64,000 nt of DNA from Viscum album (Eukaryota > Streptophyta > Magnoliopsida > Santalales > Viscaceae), in NCBI GenBank assembly GCA_963277665.1, contig OY728158.1:595782818-595846817 (forward strand), in the 5' to 3' direction. Shown here piece after piece: positions 12,801-23,778 of this stretch. Within the stretch, counting starts at the first letter, position 1. The number at the start of each line of letters is the position of its first letter. The position numbers and the translations under genes were made by a program. Below the pieces are notes generated by a model. That model saw only the letters and a list, made by a program, of their open reading frames with translations, was not told the DNA's origin and ran no database searches.

Positions 12801-13520
12801 ATATAAATATTCGGTGAAGGAAGAGACTCATAGTATTCAATAATGGTCATTTACCCTTATTTTAAGAGAGTTAAAAATTAGAAAATGGAAGAGACCCATG
12901 GTTTCCATAAGGGAAATATAAAAATATTTAAGGGCCTTTTTTATTTTCATAATGGTCATTAGTGAGTTGAAAATTTGTAAAGTGAGATATTTACTAAGTT
13001 CCATTAGTGTTATTATTAACTGAATAAGGGTTACTGGTGATGTTTTAAGGGTAATCTAGAATTGCATAAGGGTCATATTCCATTTTTATAAGGATTATTG
13101 TTGTAACTAAAATTGAAGATATAACAAAAGAATAAATGAAACTATGAGAATATATTGGTTATTTACTAAGTTTGTAAGGTCTATTTTGAAATTTTAAGGG
13201 TCATTCCCTAATTTTAGTAGGTTTAGTTACATAGAAAAATTATAGGGGAATTTCATAATGAAATATTTTAAATAGAAATTCATTCATGTGATGTTGATTA
13301 TATTCATTTAATCATTAAAACATCAAAAAAATAGTTTTTTATTTATTATTGTTTGAGGAACAAGTTGAAGATTGTTATGTGAAATAAGCTATTTTCACAT
13401 TGTGGGCGGTTTTACACATCATAAATAGAAATTACATAGATGTGAGGGTTTCTGGAAAAAGACTTGTAGATGTGGAAGATGATTAAAAGAATTTCAATAC
13501 CCAAATTTTTTTTTCAAAAT
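9881..13520 (+). other. Element B interior after gag, no pol recognised
   Basis: I could not recognise protease, integrase, reverse transcriptase or RNase H motifs in any frame. Open frames at 9880-10149 (minus) and 10140-10325 (plus) are low-complexity. A G/C-richer block at about 11400-11640 contains TTGGGTTTGGGCCCAAAGG, reminiscent of LTR sequence, and may be another small insertion. From about 12830 to 13260 the phrase AAGGGTCAT(T) and its variants recur at irregular spacing. If pol was ever present it is decayed beyond reading by eye. Confidence 0.4.
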
Positions 13521-14514
13521 TTAAAGATAGAAATATCTTTACTCTCTTGGATGTTTTAATGGATACATAATGACCAAAATTTGAATGAGAAGATCATGTT
13601 GCTGTAATTTGATGAGATTTATATATTTAAATTGGGAAAGAATATTCATGATACTATGTGAATATAATGAGATATAAGGATGGCATGAGATTATAATAAG
13701 ACCCTGATACTATATTCACTTGAGTTCATCTATGTATCAAAGTAAAATAAGATGATATCATCCAATAATAAGGGACCATGCATTATGAAAAAATGAATAA
13801 TATTACTATGATTCATCTATATTATAGTTGGTGATTGATAAGAAAAGTAGAATGATACCACTTTTATTGTATCAAAGCTCATGAAAAAGTGAGAAGAAGG
13901 ATAAACCCATGACCTATGATATCTTAACATAACTGGATATAAGTTAGATGATTACTTGAGTAGATTAATGTGGGGAATACGGCCGATATGAACACTTCAC
14001 TAGAAGGTAGGTGTAGTTTAATATCTATTACTAGGTTTATTGGAATGTTAATTTAAAGAATTGGTGAGAGATTGTATAAATAACCCCTCAAGAGATAAAA
14101 ATATATTTTTTGGAGGTATCTCGAACTGGAACAAGCCAATATAAATAACCCTTCAAGAGTAATACATGGATTTTCATGCAGTATCTCTCTACTACACTCA
14201 CATATGCTCAATATTGTTAAGAGATAGTTTGTAATTGTACTCACTTATGTTTATTAGAGAAAATATGTATATCATAACTTGACCCAAATGAAACAAGTAG
14301 TTAGTACCCATATTGGTATTGAAACTTGTAAAAATAATTTTGTGATTTATTGTTCTATATTTGATTACATATAATAAATGAAAATATATTATGTAATGAG
14401 AGGATCAAGACCTTAACCTATCATAAGGTTTTATTTATGTGAAGAAATTGTAAAAATACTATCATTGATTCACCTATCTCCCTCTCAATTATATAAACAT
14501 GAATGTGAACTTCT
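13521..14514 (+). repeat. Element B 3' LTR
   Basis: Second copy of the 4665-5651 repeat in the same orientation. It holds the better-preserved promoter region and ends around GAACTTCTA, matching GAACTTCAA at the end of the 5' copy. Several indels separate the copies, so the element is old. Confidence 0.75.
14075..14147 (+). promoter_or_regulatory. Duplicated TATA box module in the element B 3' LTR
   Basis: TATAAATAACCCCTCAAGAG at 14075 and ATATAAATAACCCTTCAAG at 14139 are near-identical modules 64 bases apart. The pair is also present, more decayed, in the 5' LTR, so the duplication predates insertion of this copy. Confidence 0.6.
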
Positions 14515-15155
14515 ATTAATGATATATTCCCACATGAATAGAAGTTAGAGAATGACCTATATAGAGATATCCAAATTGGTTTTTTTACCCTTTGAATCCC
14601 CACCCACATTAGAGTTTTGGAGAGTTCTATAGTGATCAAGAGTTTTTTAGAACATGGTTAGTATGTGATATGAGTTAATGGTTATTTTATAAGAGTAGAT
14701 CCATCAGCCATGGATGACCAACAATGGGTGATATGGTTATGGAATCAGAGTGATACATAAAAAAGATCTAATATCTTCATCTTGAGGATAATTAAAAGAT
14801 AATTTTCATAGAGGATCTAACTAGATAAGGTATATTATTTTATACTTTTTTGGAGTCTAAAGCTATATATATTAGTGATACCTAAATCATTGAGAAATAT
14901 ACGGTGGTTAGAGAAGCATGGTAGATAGATTACCATGATAGAGGCTACAATGTGATCAGGGAACTCTCCAAGGTGGTTAATATGGACCTTAGGGAAGAGG
15001 ATTCAATATATTATCTTACGGCGTACTAGAGGGAGCTCTAGGTGGATAGAACTATGATCCACTTACCCCCCACCACCCCAAGAGGTCTATTCCGGGATTA
15101 GGTATCTAGAAGCTTGGGAGGAAAAAAGATGTAGGTGATAGAGTGATATAACTAG
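14515..15155. other. Left flank of element A, no gene recognised
   Basis: This lies between the element B 3' LTR and element A. If A landed inside element D, this should be D sequence upstream of its protease (gag or linker), but no convincing gag motif could be read in any frame. The minus-strand open frame 14421-14639 shows nothing recognisable. The last five bases (ACTAG, 15151-15155) are a candidate target-site duplication for A. Confidence 0.35.
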
Positions 15156-15169
15156 TGTAACACCCCGAT

Positions 15170-15199
15170 ATTTTATGATATATATATATATACATATAT
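15170..15199. repeat. AT dinucleotide tract near the element A 5' LTR start
   Basis: A short TA microsatellite (about 18 bases plus variants) beginning 15-20 bases inside the LTR. The 3' LTR lacks it at the matching place. Confidence 0.6.
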
Positions 15200-16481
15200 T
15201 TCAAATTAATTTATCCTTTTTAAATATTTTGTTTTATGCATAACACTGATTTTCTCTTGTTCTATATAAAACATGTATTTTGGATTTCATTACACACAAT
15301 AAGGAGTTCATCTTATGTTGAATGCAATGCTAAGTTTATCTTGCATTACACACAACATTGAGTTTAAAAAATGTGACATATTATTAAAATATAATTATTT
15401 TCAAAACACGACCATTGAAATAGAGGTTATGAATAATATTAATTAAATTATGAAAATTTTATTAAAAATTTATATAATTTTAATTCTTTGGTGTCAAATT
15501 AATAATAAATGAAAATAAGAACCATTTGAGAATAAAGAAATTCGTTATCTGGAAAAATATCTTTCTGTGCACAAAAATGTTTTACCTCAATAAATTTAGT
15601 AAATTAACTTTAGTGAATTAATTTAAATATATTTATATTTTTTATACTCAATAAAAATTTTAACATTCCTCTTATGTGTTTTATGGACAAGAATTAAGAA
15701 TAAATTCAATTTTATGTTTGAAAAAATAAATTTTTCTAAAAAGAAGTTTTGTTGCATTTTTCATACCTATTTTAAAATTAATTTTTGAAACTTTTAGAAA
15801 ATTAATTTGATAATTTTTTTTGAAAACATCAAATGAAAATTATCTTAGGGTGAATTTTTTAAAATTTTCCAAAAAGATTAAGCGTTGATGAATAGTGAAA
15901 AATATTGAGTTTTAATTGAAAACTACCTTTTCACTTAAATTATTTAGATTGTTAAATTATATTTTGAGTTGGTTTTAAGGTAAAATTAGTTCAATTTGAA
16001 ATAAATTTATCCAATTTAGTTCATTTTAATAATTTAAATATAAAATTTTTATATAAAAACTTTGTAAACTTTTGAATATTTTCACTTTAAAAACCTGCTT
16101 TCCCATCGAGTATGCACGATTAATTTTAAATAAAAATTTGACACTTATGTCAATGGAATTTAGGAAAAAAGATTAAATATTTTTAATAATCATAATTTAT
16201 AGTTTCTAATAATTTCAAATTAATATTTTATAAAAAGTAATAGTAAAGATAGCAAAAATTATTTACCACAGTTAAGGTAAAAATAGTTTTACCAAGGATT
16301 AAACTAAAATGATAAGGGTTAAAAATAAAACAAATCTTGTAAAACACAAATTTTATCGAAATTTTTTGACCTTATCTATTTCAGTATCAATAATGGTTAA
16401 TTACTGGATCATTTCAACATGATGAAAATGTGGGTGAAATTCTCTCTTTAAAAAACTTTACAATTATGGCACTCACCTCAC

Positions 16482-16489
16482 TTATAAAA
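16482..16489 (+). promoter_or_regulatory. TATA box of the element A 5' LTR
   Basis: CTCACCTCACTTATAAAAG is followed by a C/T-rich leader (CACCCTTCTCATCTCCACTT). The matching place in the 3' LTR (25072) has the identical CTCACCTCACTTATAAAAG and a near-identical leader, so this block is among the best-conserved parts of the LTR. Transcription would start about 30 bases downstream. Confidence 0.75.
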
Positions 16490-16809
16490 GATCACCCTTC
16501 TCATCTCCACTTCACACCATAAAAACTTTTTGTATCTGAAAATAATGGCCCAATTAAATTTAAATGTTTCCCTAGTATCATCTTATAATACTTATGTTAT
16601 ACATAAATCCAACCAAGGAATAATTTTGGTGAAAACCTAAAGAGGATACCTGAAGAAGAGTTAACACGTTCATCAATGAGCATTTTTTATTTATTCCTCC
16701 ACCTCCTTAAATTATTATCATAAAATTATGATATAATAAAATCAATATATTAAATATAATGATATTTTTTTTATGTTAAGGTAATTACTTAAACCTATCT
16801 CCACTTCTA

Positions 16810-17480
16810 TCAAATGGGTTATGAAATCATCATTCGTATGTATGGCAGACTACCTCCTCACGACCGATGTCATTCGATTTTCCTTTACCACCTATCACAG
16901 TTGGTTATGATGATGGGTATAATATATATATATATATATATATATATGATATTTATAAATTTATTATACTTATGGATTCCATATATCATATATAACTTTT
17001 CCAGTTTCCATTCTATAAGGGATACGATAACATTATTCGTGGGTAAGGCAAACTACCACCTCACGACGCGAGGTGATTCATTTTCATTAACACTTCACAT
17101 GGAAGATAATAAGGATAAATATATGTGATATGAATGAAATAATTATGATATTAATTACATATTTATCATTATTAAATGAAAATATATAATTTTATTTCTT
17201 ACCTTTTCACTCGCTAAAAGATGATATCATCATTCGTGTACGTGTGGACTACCACCTACATGAAGTGATGAAGCTCTCTATTTTCTTCACCACACAACAT
17301 GGATGATATGTATAAGTATATCTAAAAAAATAATATGTGTTTTTGATATTATGATCATTATTTAAAGATAATATATTACTTCCCTTCCTTCCATAATGAT
17401 AATTTAGAAATGGAAACATTATTCGTGCGTACGTACAACCTACCATCTCAATTATCATAACACATTTCATTTCTAAAAAC
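16810..17480 (+). repeat. Four tandem modules of about 185-205 bp (element A 5' LTR)
   Basis: Modules start near 16816, 17020, 17217 and 17400. Each carries a core like ATCATTCGTGTACGTGTGG followed by ACTACCACCTCATGAAGTGAT and, in the first three, a T/C-rich TTCATTTTTC-type stretch and CACATGGATGATATG-type tail. The same four occur in the 3' LTR (25408, 25612, 25810, 27540), where the third and fourth are separated by the LINE. A TA microsatellite (about 16921-16947) lies between the first and second. Confidence 0.65.
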
Positions 17481-17626
17481 CAAATTTGATGATTGGTACT
17501 AATAATATAATTGATGTATAAATATTAGAATTATTTCAAGATTATTATTCTTTGGTTAATGGAACCATGATCAATAGAATTAAAAACAAAAAATTAAAAC
17601 ATATATTAAAAACAAATTGGTTATTA

Positions 17627-19006
17627 ACAAATCATTTTTTGTTATTTTTATAAAATCCACATTGACGGTGAAGTGGGAACCGCGGGAAACCATTCAAATT
17701 TCAAAATCATGCCACAAAAAACAAAATTTAAATGCTACGGGCATGATGCGGGCCAACGCATCACAGAATATCACGTTACCGGTGGGAATTCATTGAGTAC
17801 CACACCATCACTTTTGTCGTCGTGTCAACAACACAATCTAAGTTAACGCCACCATCAACACATCATCATCATCATGACTCATTACTGCTGTCCACTCCAC
17901 ACATCGACATCAACCACCAAGTCGCCGATGACGCCCAGCTTGCCAGAGACACAACACGATCCACAGTCACCAAAACACCGTACCTACGTCATCATCAGAT
18001 CACCCATAGGAGCCCGCCGATCAACGCCCCACCACATCATCAAACCACCATAAAAAATCACACTTCGAACTTCTTCTTCCCCACACGAACTGTAATCATA
18101 ATCCACCAGAACAAAACCCATCGCCATTGTCAAAAACCAAAAACCTTCAAACCACTATCTCTATAGACATCTTCAACCTCATCAGTGACACATCATGATT
18201 TCACCCTCAAATCGAACCAAAATAAAAAACTAGAACCTCATCGTAGCATCTTAGAACATCATCCTCTTCATCAAGGCTGAAAACCAGGAGGCCATCCACA
18301 CCTCTAACCTCAAACGTCGAACGTCGAACCAAAGAAAACATTAGGAATAAAGAACCCTCAGAAATCCAAAAAGTACATGATGAACATCGCGACACCAGGA
18401 CGCCATCTACCACCCGAAACACACCTCCCAAAGCCTCCGACAGGACAACCGTGCCAAACCGAACTGAGTAGGTGCGATGGAGAAGGAGGCCAGAGCAGAG
18501 TTAGAGAAGGGTTAGGGCTCCAGCATGAAACCAAAATCTAAACCAGGAACAACCATCACAACAAAGAGAATCGAAAAAAAGAGGAGGAAGGAGACAACAA
18601 TGGGCCACACTTATGGGAAACCAGTGCTCGCTCTTCCAGCAAAACCGAAACCACCCCGAAGGAACCAGTGTACTAGACCAAGATGGGGTTGGAAACGTGG
18701 TAATCAGGCAATAAGAGTGGATGAAGAAAAAGCGAGGTCATCAACATAGAGCAGAATCCGCACAAGAAATCCAAATTCAATATGCCGACAAACTGAGGAA
18801 ATGAAAGGGAACCAGAGAGGAAAGGCCATTAGAAGGGATGAACGAGGAGGGGAGAGGGAGGAAAGGGGGAGACGACACTGAGGACAACACACATACCTCC
18901 CCCTTCGATTCACCATAGGAGAAGAAACCCTAAACTGAGAGTAGGAAGGATAGACGCCGCTCAGAGGCCCTCGAAAGATAACATCCCAACTATAGAGCAT
19001 AGAGTG
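17627..19006 (-). mobile_element. CpG-rich 1.38 kb insertion in the A 5' LTR, unclassified
   Basis: It is absent from the 3' LTR and bounded by a perfect 9-bp duplication. Composition differs sharply from everything around it: far more G+C, many CpG, and strong strand asymmetry (+ strand A/C-rich). Read on the minus strand it starts like a plant 5' leader: a pyrimidine-rich stretch with TTAGGGTTT (telo-box, 18925-18933), more C/T-rich sequence, then a second AGCCCTAACCC motif (about 18507-18520). It ends in A-rich sequence (AAAAATAACAAAAAATG) beside the target duplication. That would suit a reverse-transcribed RNA inserted in minus orientation. A 9-bp duplication also suits a Mutator-like element, but no terminal inverted repeats are visible. 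Short open frames (17822-18166 plus; 18207-18431 and 18704-19000 minus) have no convincing homology. Confidence 0.6.
17682..17689 (-). promoter_or_regulatory. E2F-like site in the CpG-rich segment
   Basis: TTTCCCGC on the minus strand matches the E2F consensus. It sits in GGGAACCGCGGGAAACC. An eight-base match can occur by chance, and by the inferred orientation it would lie near the 3' end. Confidence 0.2.
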
Positions 19007-20265
19007 TGGTTATTACCTGAAACAAGAATTTAACAAGAAATTATTAATAAAAGAGGAATAAAAGGGAATAATTAAATAATATATGTTATGATATATATAA
19101 TTATCATTCTATAATATATATAATAATTTTTTTTATTCTAAATCAGGTTTTAATATGTATTAAGGAAGTCAAGACTTAAGGTAAGGGATTTCCATCTCAT
19201 TTTTTAATTTCGTGAGGCACATACCACATTCACCACCTATTTTTTATGTGGTGTGTATAAATCCCATTAATTTATTTTATGATTATTGTGTTGATAATTG
19301 TTTAAATTTAAATATCCATTTTAGGATCACTCTTTCATGGGGTTTATGGTTAAACCATTACCAAAGCGGTGAGAGATGTTTGTCTTGATTTTCCTTATTT
19401 GATAGATATAAGTCATGTTATGAACCTATCTTTTTTTAAAAGGTTTATATATAGAACCTTTGACATAAAATATGAGGAATTTATTTATCCTCATGATATT
19501 TTAATTTCTATTTTATTTTATTCCTTCATGGGGTTTAAAATTCAAATTTACCAATGTGGTAAATATTTTATATTAGAATCTCATCATTTATTGGGATTTT
19601 TATGATTATGTTTCTGATGATAAAATATTTTACCCCATATCTAAACAAACTCATGATTTTTTTATAATATATTTATTCTTGATATTTTCATGTAATAGTA
19701 CCATTTCCCACAATTTTTTATTTAATATAATCAAGATTTTTTTAAGAAAACCCAACTTTATCTCCATTTTCAGTCAAGAAGTCTGTTTCCTTCCAAAACC
19801 ATGTTTTATAATTTTTTTTCAAATTTTTTTATTGTTATCATATGTTTTTAAAATTCATTTTTACTCATGTTTGATGTTTTAAAAAATATGTCTAAATAAA
19901 TCATCATGTCATTTTCTAAACAATTCCCATTTGTATTTTATCAAAAATGTGAAAGGAAAATTTGTTTTAATGTGTAGGTAAATAATGAACATTCTTTTTA
20001 TCATGAACATTAATAAATTTAAAGATTTATATGTTTTAAAGGTTAGTTTCAAAGAAAAAAATTTTCAGAATATTTTATTATTTAAATAAGTGTTTTTCAA
20101 AATGTGAAGAATATTTTCCTTAATAAATATTTTAAATGATTGATCAAAATAATTTTCCATCTATGATGATATCATTTGATGTAAATTATTATTTTTTGGG
20201 GATATGATCCAAGTATATAATTATTATTCTTTATCTAAATGGTTTATCATAACAAGACGTTTTTG

Positions 20266-20450
20266 AAACTCGATTCTATTCCATGGGTTATAAGATGATA
20301 TAACTCTCATTAAACCCACTTCTTTTTAAATGTTATGCTATGATGAAATAATGAAAGGATTATGAAACCTATATTTTTTACACAATTTATGATGTAATGA
20401 AATGTTTATGAAACCCATATCATTTCATGGTTTATGATATAATGTATGTT
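20266..20450 (+). repeat. Tandem array of 45-50 bp units (element A 5' LTR)
   Basis: About four degenerate units of the form GAAACCCA(C/T)(T)T(C)...TTTCATGGGTTATGATATGATG...TTTATG. The equivalent array in the 3' LTR is at about 29020-29215. Confidence 0.6.
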
Positions 20451-20555
20451 TATGATCTTATGGGACATAGTAATATGGGTTTCATTATGAGATGGGTGGG
20501 ACCTATATATCCCTCCAATTCATTGGGTAAAGATGGAAAACTAATGTGTAAATAT

Positions 20556-20845
20556 GTTATGTGTGAACCTGATTACATGTTCACAATGTTATGTGTGAAC
20601 CTAATTACATGTTCACAATTTCATATGTTAACCAAATTAGATGTTCACAATGTTATGTGTGAAACTGATTATTTGTTCCTAATGTTATGTATGAAACTGG
20701 TTTCATGTTCATGATGTTATGCATTGACCTTTTTTTCATGTCCATAATGTTATGGATGAACCTAGTTTCATGCCCATATGTTTATGTGGGGCTCTGATTT
20801 CATGGACTTAACTTAATGGGTGAACCTATTTCTATTTACAAATGT
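20556..20845 (+). repeat. 32-bp tandem repeats with internal dyad (element A 5' LTR)
   Basis: About nine units of 31-33 bp. The first two are GTTATGTGTGAACCT(G/A)A followed by TTACATGTTCACAAT, and the later ones diverge progressively. TGTGAAC and GTTCACA inside a unit are perfect inverted repeats separated by 10 bases, so each good unit can fold. The array is also present in the 3' LTR at 29310-29590. Confidence 0.8.
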
Positions 20846-21347
20846 TCAAAAAGTTATAATCTAATGAATATTCTAAAAAAATATTTCTTATTCAAATGTT
20901 ATTCTCACATGGTTCATGTTCACTGATTTCCCTTATGATTTATATCTTATGAACTGCCAATATTTATTACATAAATCAATATTATTATCTATGATATGAA
21001 TGGTGTGGTTTTCAAATGTTATTCTCAAGTTCTCATTCCCTTATTATCATGTCATGCTTACACATCTCCCTTGTTGACCCTTACAAAGAATATGATCTCA
21101 CCCTTTATTATGTTTCCTTTCCCCAAGTTATGAAGAAAGGTTCAAACAGAGTATTTTTTTGAAGAATAATAAATGGGATGATATTTAAGAGATACATTGA
21201 ATATGTTTCATGATTTAATAATATTATGTTCTATGCTTCAAAATTCAATAAGCTATTATAGTCTACATGCACATGTTTCTGTAATGAATTCAATATTCAT
21301 CTAAAAATTTCTAATATCCATTCATGAAAAGACTGGGTCATTATAGT

Positions 21348-21359
21348 TGGTGTTATAGG
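21348..21359 (+). promoter_or_regulatory. Primer-binding site of element A (degenerate)
   Basis: TGGTGTTATAGG matches TGGTATCAGAGC at 8 of 12 positions and lies two bases after the LTR end (GTCATTATA). Position and match together make it the likely primer-binding site. Confidence 0.6.
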
Positions 21360-21859
21360 AAATGTTTAGTTAACCTTTAGAAACTAGGATGAGAAAAATT
21401 CAGTTAGATCCCTGGGGATATGCCGATGGATGTATCTGATGATAAGTCTAAGGATTATCCAAATTATAGGAAAAATTACTAGAAATTTTGTAAAGGATAG
21501 AGATAGTGGTTTAAAAGAAATTACATCATTTTATGGACACTATGAGTGTATTTGGATCTATAATATAGGTGCCAAAGGGTAATAACTTCAAAAATATTAC
21601 GTTGAGAAATAATCTATCATCATCTAGTGAATGAAAATGGGCCTTGCTACACACTAGGTTTGAAACTTCGGGAGGATATGGGTTTTAAATTCAAAAACAA
21701 TTTATAAACTATCATAAATGATTTCAATATATTATTAATATGAGTGAACTAGGATAAAACAAAGGTTTTATAGATTAAAAATAAGGTGTCATGATTTAGA
21801 CATTTTATATGTGACTTTTATGATTATTAGGGTCACCATTATGATTAATATTACACACA

Positions 21860-22330
21860 CTATGATTTTGGGTTTTAGTTAATGGCAAGAACTAGAAGGA
21901 ACTGTGTTAACATTGAATTTGAAAAATAATTTTCTAAATGATATCAAAATAGGATGATTAATAGAGTAAAGGATATGTTGATTATTCCTAATTAGTAATA
22001 ATAGAACAAGATTAACAAAGTATAGCCTAACCAACTCTCAGACACATCAGAGAATAAAAGGATTGAGTCCACTGAGATTTCAGGTAGTGGAAGAGAGAAG
22101 ATCTAGTTTCTTATATTTTGATAATGTGGTAAGTAGCATTATAGGGAATATCTCAACGGAATGATAAGATGTTTTATGTGTGGAGAAGGAGATAGAGTAA
22201 GCAATTTCCGAGGGAAAATGAAAATTTTGGTTAACTAAATGATGTGAATATTGGTCTTCCTAAGTTATTATCAATGGATAAATACATTAAATATGTGGAT
22301 TATTGGAATTATACAAATAAATGTCCTAGG
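21860..22330 (+). pseudogene. gag: Gag remnant with zinc knuckle (element A interior)
   Basis: The only recognisable coding trace between the two A LTRs. At 22170-22211 a frame reads CFMCGEGDRVSNF, the retroviral-type zinc knuckle C-x2-C-x4-H-x4-C with the histidine replaced by R and the last cysteine by F. About 90 bases later VDYWNYTNKCPRG could be a second degenerate knuckle. Upstream (from about 21873) basic stretches such as MARTRRN could be earlier Gag, but that is weak. Several frameshifts and stops intervene. A nucleic-acid-binding nucleocapsid role follows from the motif. Confidence 0.45.
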
Positions 22331-23765
22331 GGGTAAATATCATTAAGGGAATTAGGAAGGTTGGGTGAGTAATGGTTACACTACTGATGATGTCAATAAA
22401 ACAAATGATGTATGAAAGGAAAGAGGTGTTAAGGAATAAGATGAGGAATCTTTGTTAATGGATTAAGGACAAGGTGGGATAGTCAAGGTTTTTATGTATT
22501 GGAATTCCAAAATTATGCTCTATGAATATATATAAAGATTTTATTTGCATAAAATATTTTCAAGAATATGTTAAATGGTATCGATGAACTAGAAAATTCA
22601 TTTAATGGAAAGGTGATAATTTGATCAAGGAAAGAAAAACCATAGTATATTTTGGATGTTGAATTAATGTTATTGGGATAAATAAATGTACAATATGAAT
22701 AAGTAAATTGGATAGTACTAATTACTGAAGAATAGATTAATTATTTTTTGACAAAGTGGTTTGTGCTATCATCGATGAAGTTTACAACATTTCTAGATTT
22801 AAGGAATATATACAATAATCTATGTTTTATTTAAATAATAAGAAAGCACACATGTTTTCAATAAGGTTTTATGGTAATTCAGGTTATTACCGTGTTTCAA
22901 GATAATAAATGATGAAAGTATTCAAATGCTCAGTATGTGAAAATCAAGAGCCGCTTTATGATATATGGGTATTAATGATAAGTTAATTTTGGAAACTTAA
23001 TGACATTATTTCTAATGTTTTGGATTTTAATCATTTGGTATGATCAAAAGGTAAACCATTTATGGAATGGTTTAAGTTTATCTTTGGGTGATTATTTATA
23101 CATTAATGTATTAATTCACAAAATGCAGATTTATTTATATTGTATAACCTATTCTAACCTTTTTTTTTGTGATGATAAATATAGACAAATTAAATGAATA
23201 GTCATTCTATTTATGGATCTTATGACCCACTAGTGATTCAGGCACAAAAAAAATCACCTTTATTTCTTGGACTAAGAGATGGAGTTGAAATCGTTGAAGT
23301 CACAACCAATGGATGAGATTGTGTTTATGGAATGGAATGAAATCAAGTAAGTATATCTTATCATGAATATTATTCAACTTTAGGAAAACGATCTTGAAAT
23401 AAAATGATTTCTTATTATCATCATTTTTGAAGATATCAATGAAATTTTTCACACCTCTTTGGTTTATGGATTTTTGGTCATTAAGCTTCTGTAGATCACC
23501 CACTTTCTTTTCATCAACATTATCTATCACTCTCCATTAATATTTGGTTGTTACTTTACTCTAATATTTCTATATTATCACTTCCCACCTATGTTCTTGT
23601 ATTTGGAAACCTAAATTCTATTATTCAAATAGATTTCATAAATACCTTTCTCTTTTTCAAGATAATGTTTTACTAACCCTTTTTACAATGTGGGTTTCTT
23701 TGAATTAATTTTAAAATGTTAAACCTTTGATGAACAAGGTTAATTTAATGGTTGAAATTCATTTT
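22331..23765 (+). other. Rest of the element A interior, nothing recognised
   Basis: No protease, reverse transcriptase, RNase H or integrase motif was found on either strand. The open frames 23000-23197 (plus) and 23300-23530 (minus) are AT-rich and without recognisable domains. With 2.4 kb in total there is no room for a full gypsy pol. Confidence 0.4.
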
Positions 23766-23778
23766 AAGGGGGGAAGAA
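23766..23778 (+). promoter_or_regulatory. Polypurine tract of element A
   Basis: AAGGGGGGAAGAA lies directly before the first base of the 3' LTR (TATAACACTTTG, matching TGTAACACCCCG of the 5' LTR). This is the expected plus-strand primer position and confirms the orientation. Confidence 0.85.

Larger units (their letters stand above)
4665..14514 (+). mobile_element. Element B: Ty1/copia retrotransposon, gag-bearing, decayed
   Basis: Two direct repeats of about 1 kb (4665-5651 and about 13521-14514) flank an interior that begins with a tRNA-Met-type primer-binding site and a copia Gag. The Gag has the order of SIRE/Maximus-like plant copia elements: N-terminal domain, zinc-knuckle position, then a charged coiled C-terminal part. 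No protease, integrase or reverse transcriptase could be recognised in 9881-13520, so this may be a gag-only derivative, or pol may be too decayed to read by eye. The interior is interrupted at 6144-8833. No clear target-site duplication was found. Confidence 0.75.
17618..19015. repeat. Perfect 9-bp direct repeats TGGTTATTA flanking the CpG-rich segment
   Basis: TGGTTATTA occurs at 17618-17626 and 19007-19015. The 3' LTR, which lacks the segment, has a single equivalent site (AACAATTATTACC near 27757). That is the pattern of an empty site against an insertion with a 9-bp target duplication. Confidence 0.7.
15156..21345 (+). repeat. Element A 5' LTR (6.2 kb including a 1.4 kb insertion)
   Basis: It begins TGTAACACCCCG and ends GTCATTATA, followed by the primer-binding site. 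Order inside: AT-rich U3 (15156-16480), TATA box (16482), short leader, four roughly 200-bp modules (16810-17480), CpG-rich insertion (17627-19006), a further AT-rich stretch with repeated TTTCATGGGGTTT boxes (19336 and 19525), a 45-50 bp tandem array (20266-20450) and a 32-bp dyad array (20556-20845). Without the insertion the LTR is about 4.8 kb, of which about 3.4 kb lies downstream of the promoter. Confidence 0.8.

Noticed and set aside
16921..16947. TA tracts as a centromeric or origin-like signal
   Set aside because: They are simple microsatellites inside an LTR; nothing else supports such a role.
17822..18166. Histidine- and proline-rich 114-codon frame in the CpG-rich segment
   Set aside because: It is low-complexity and reflects the A/C-rich strand, with no recognisable domain; a long frame is expected where composition lowers stop codon frequency.
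18704..19000. Minus-strand frame with ILLYVDDLAFSS, resembling a Y-V-D-D reverse transcriptase block
   Set aside because: None of the other RT blocks are present around it and the rest of the frame is low-complexity, so a chance match is likelier.
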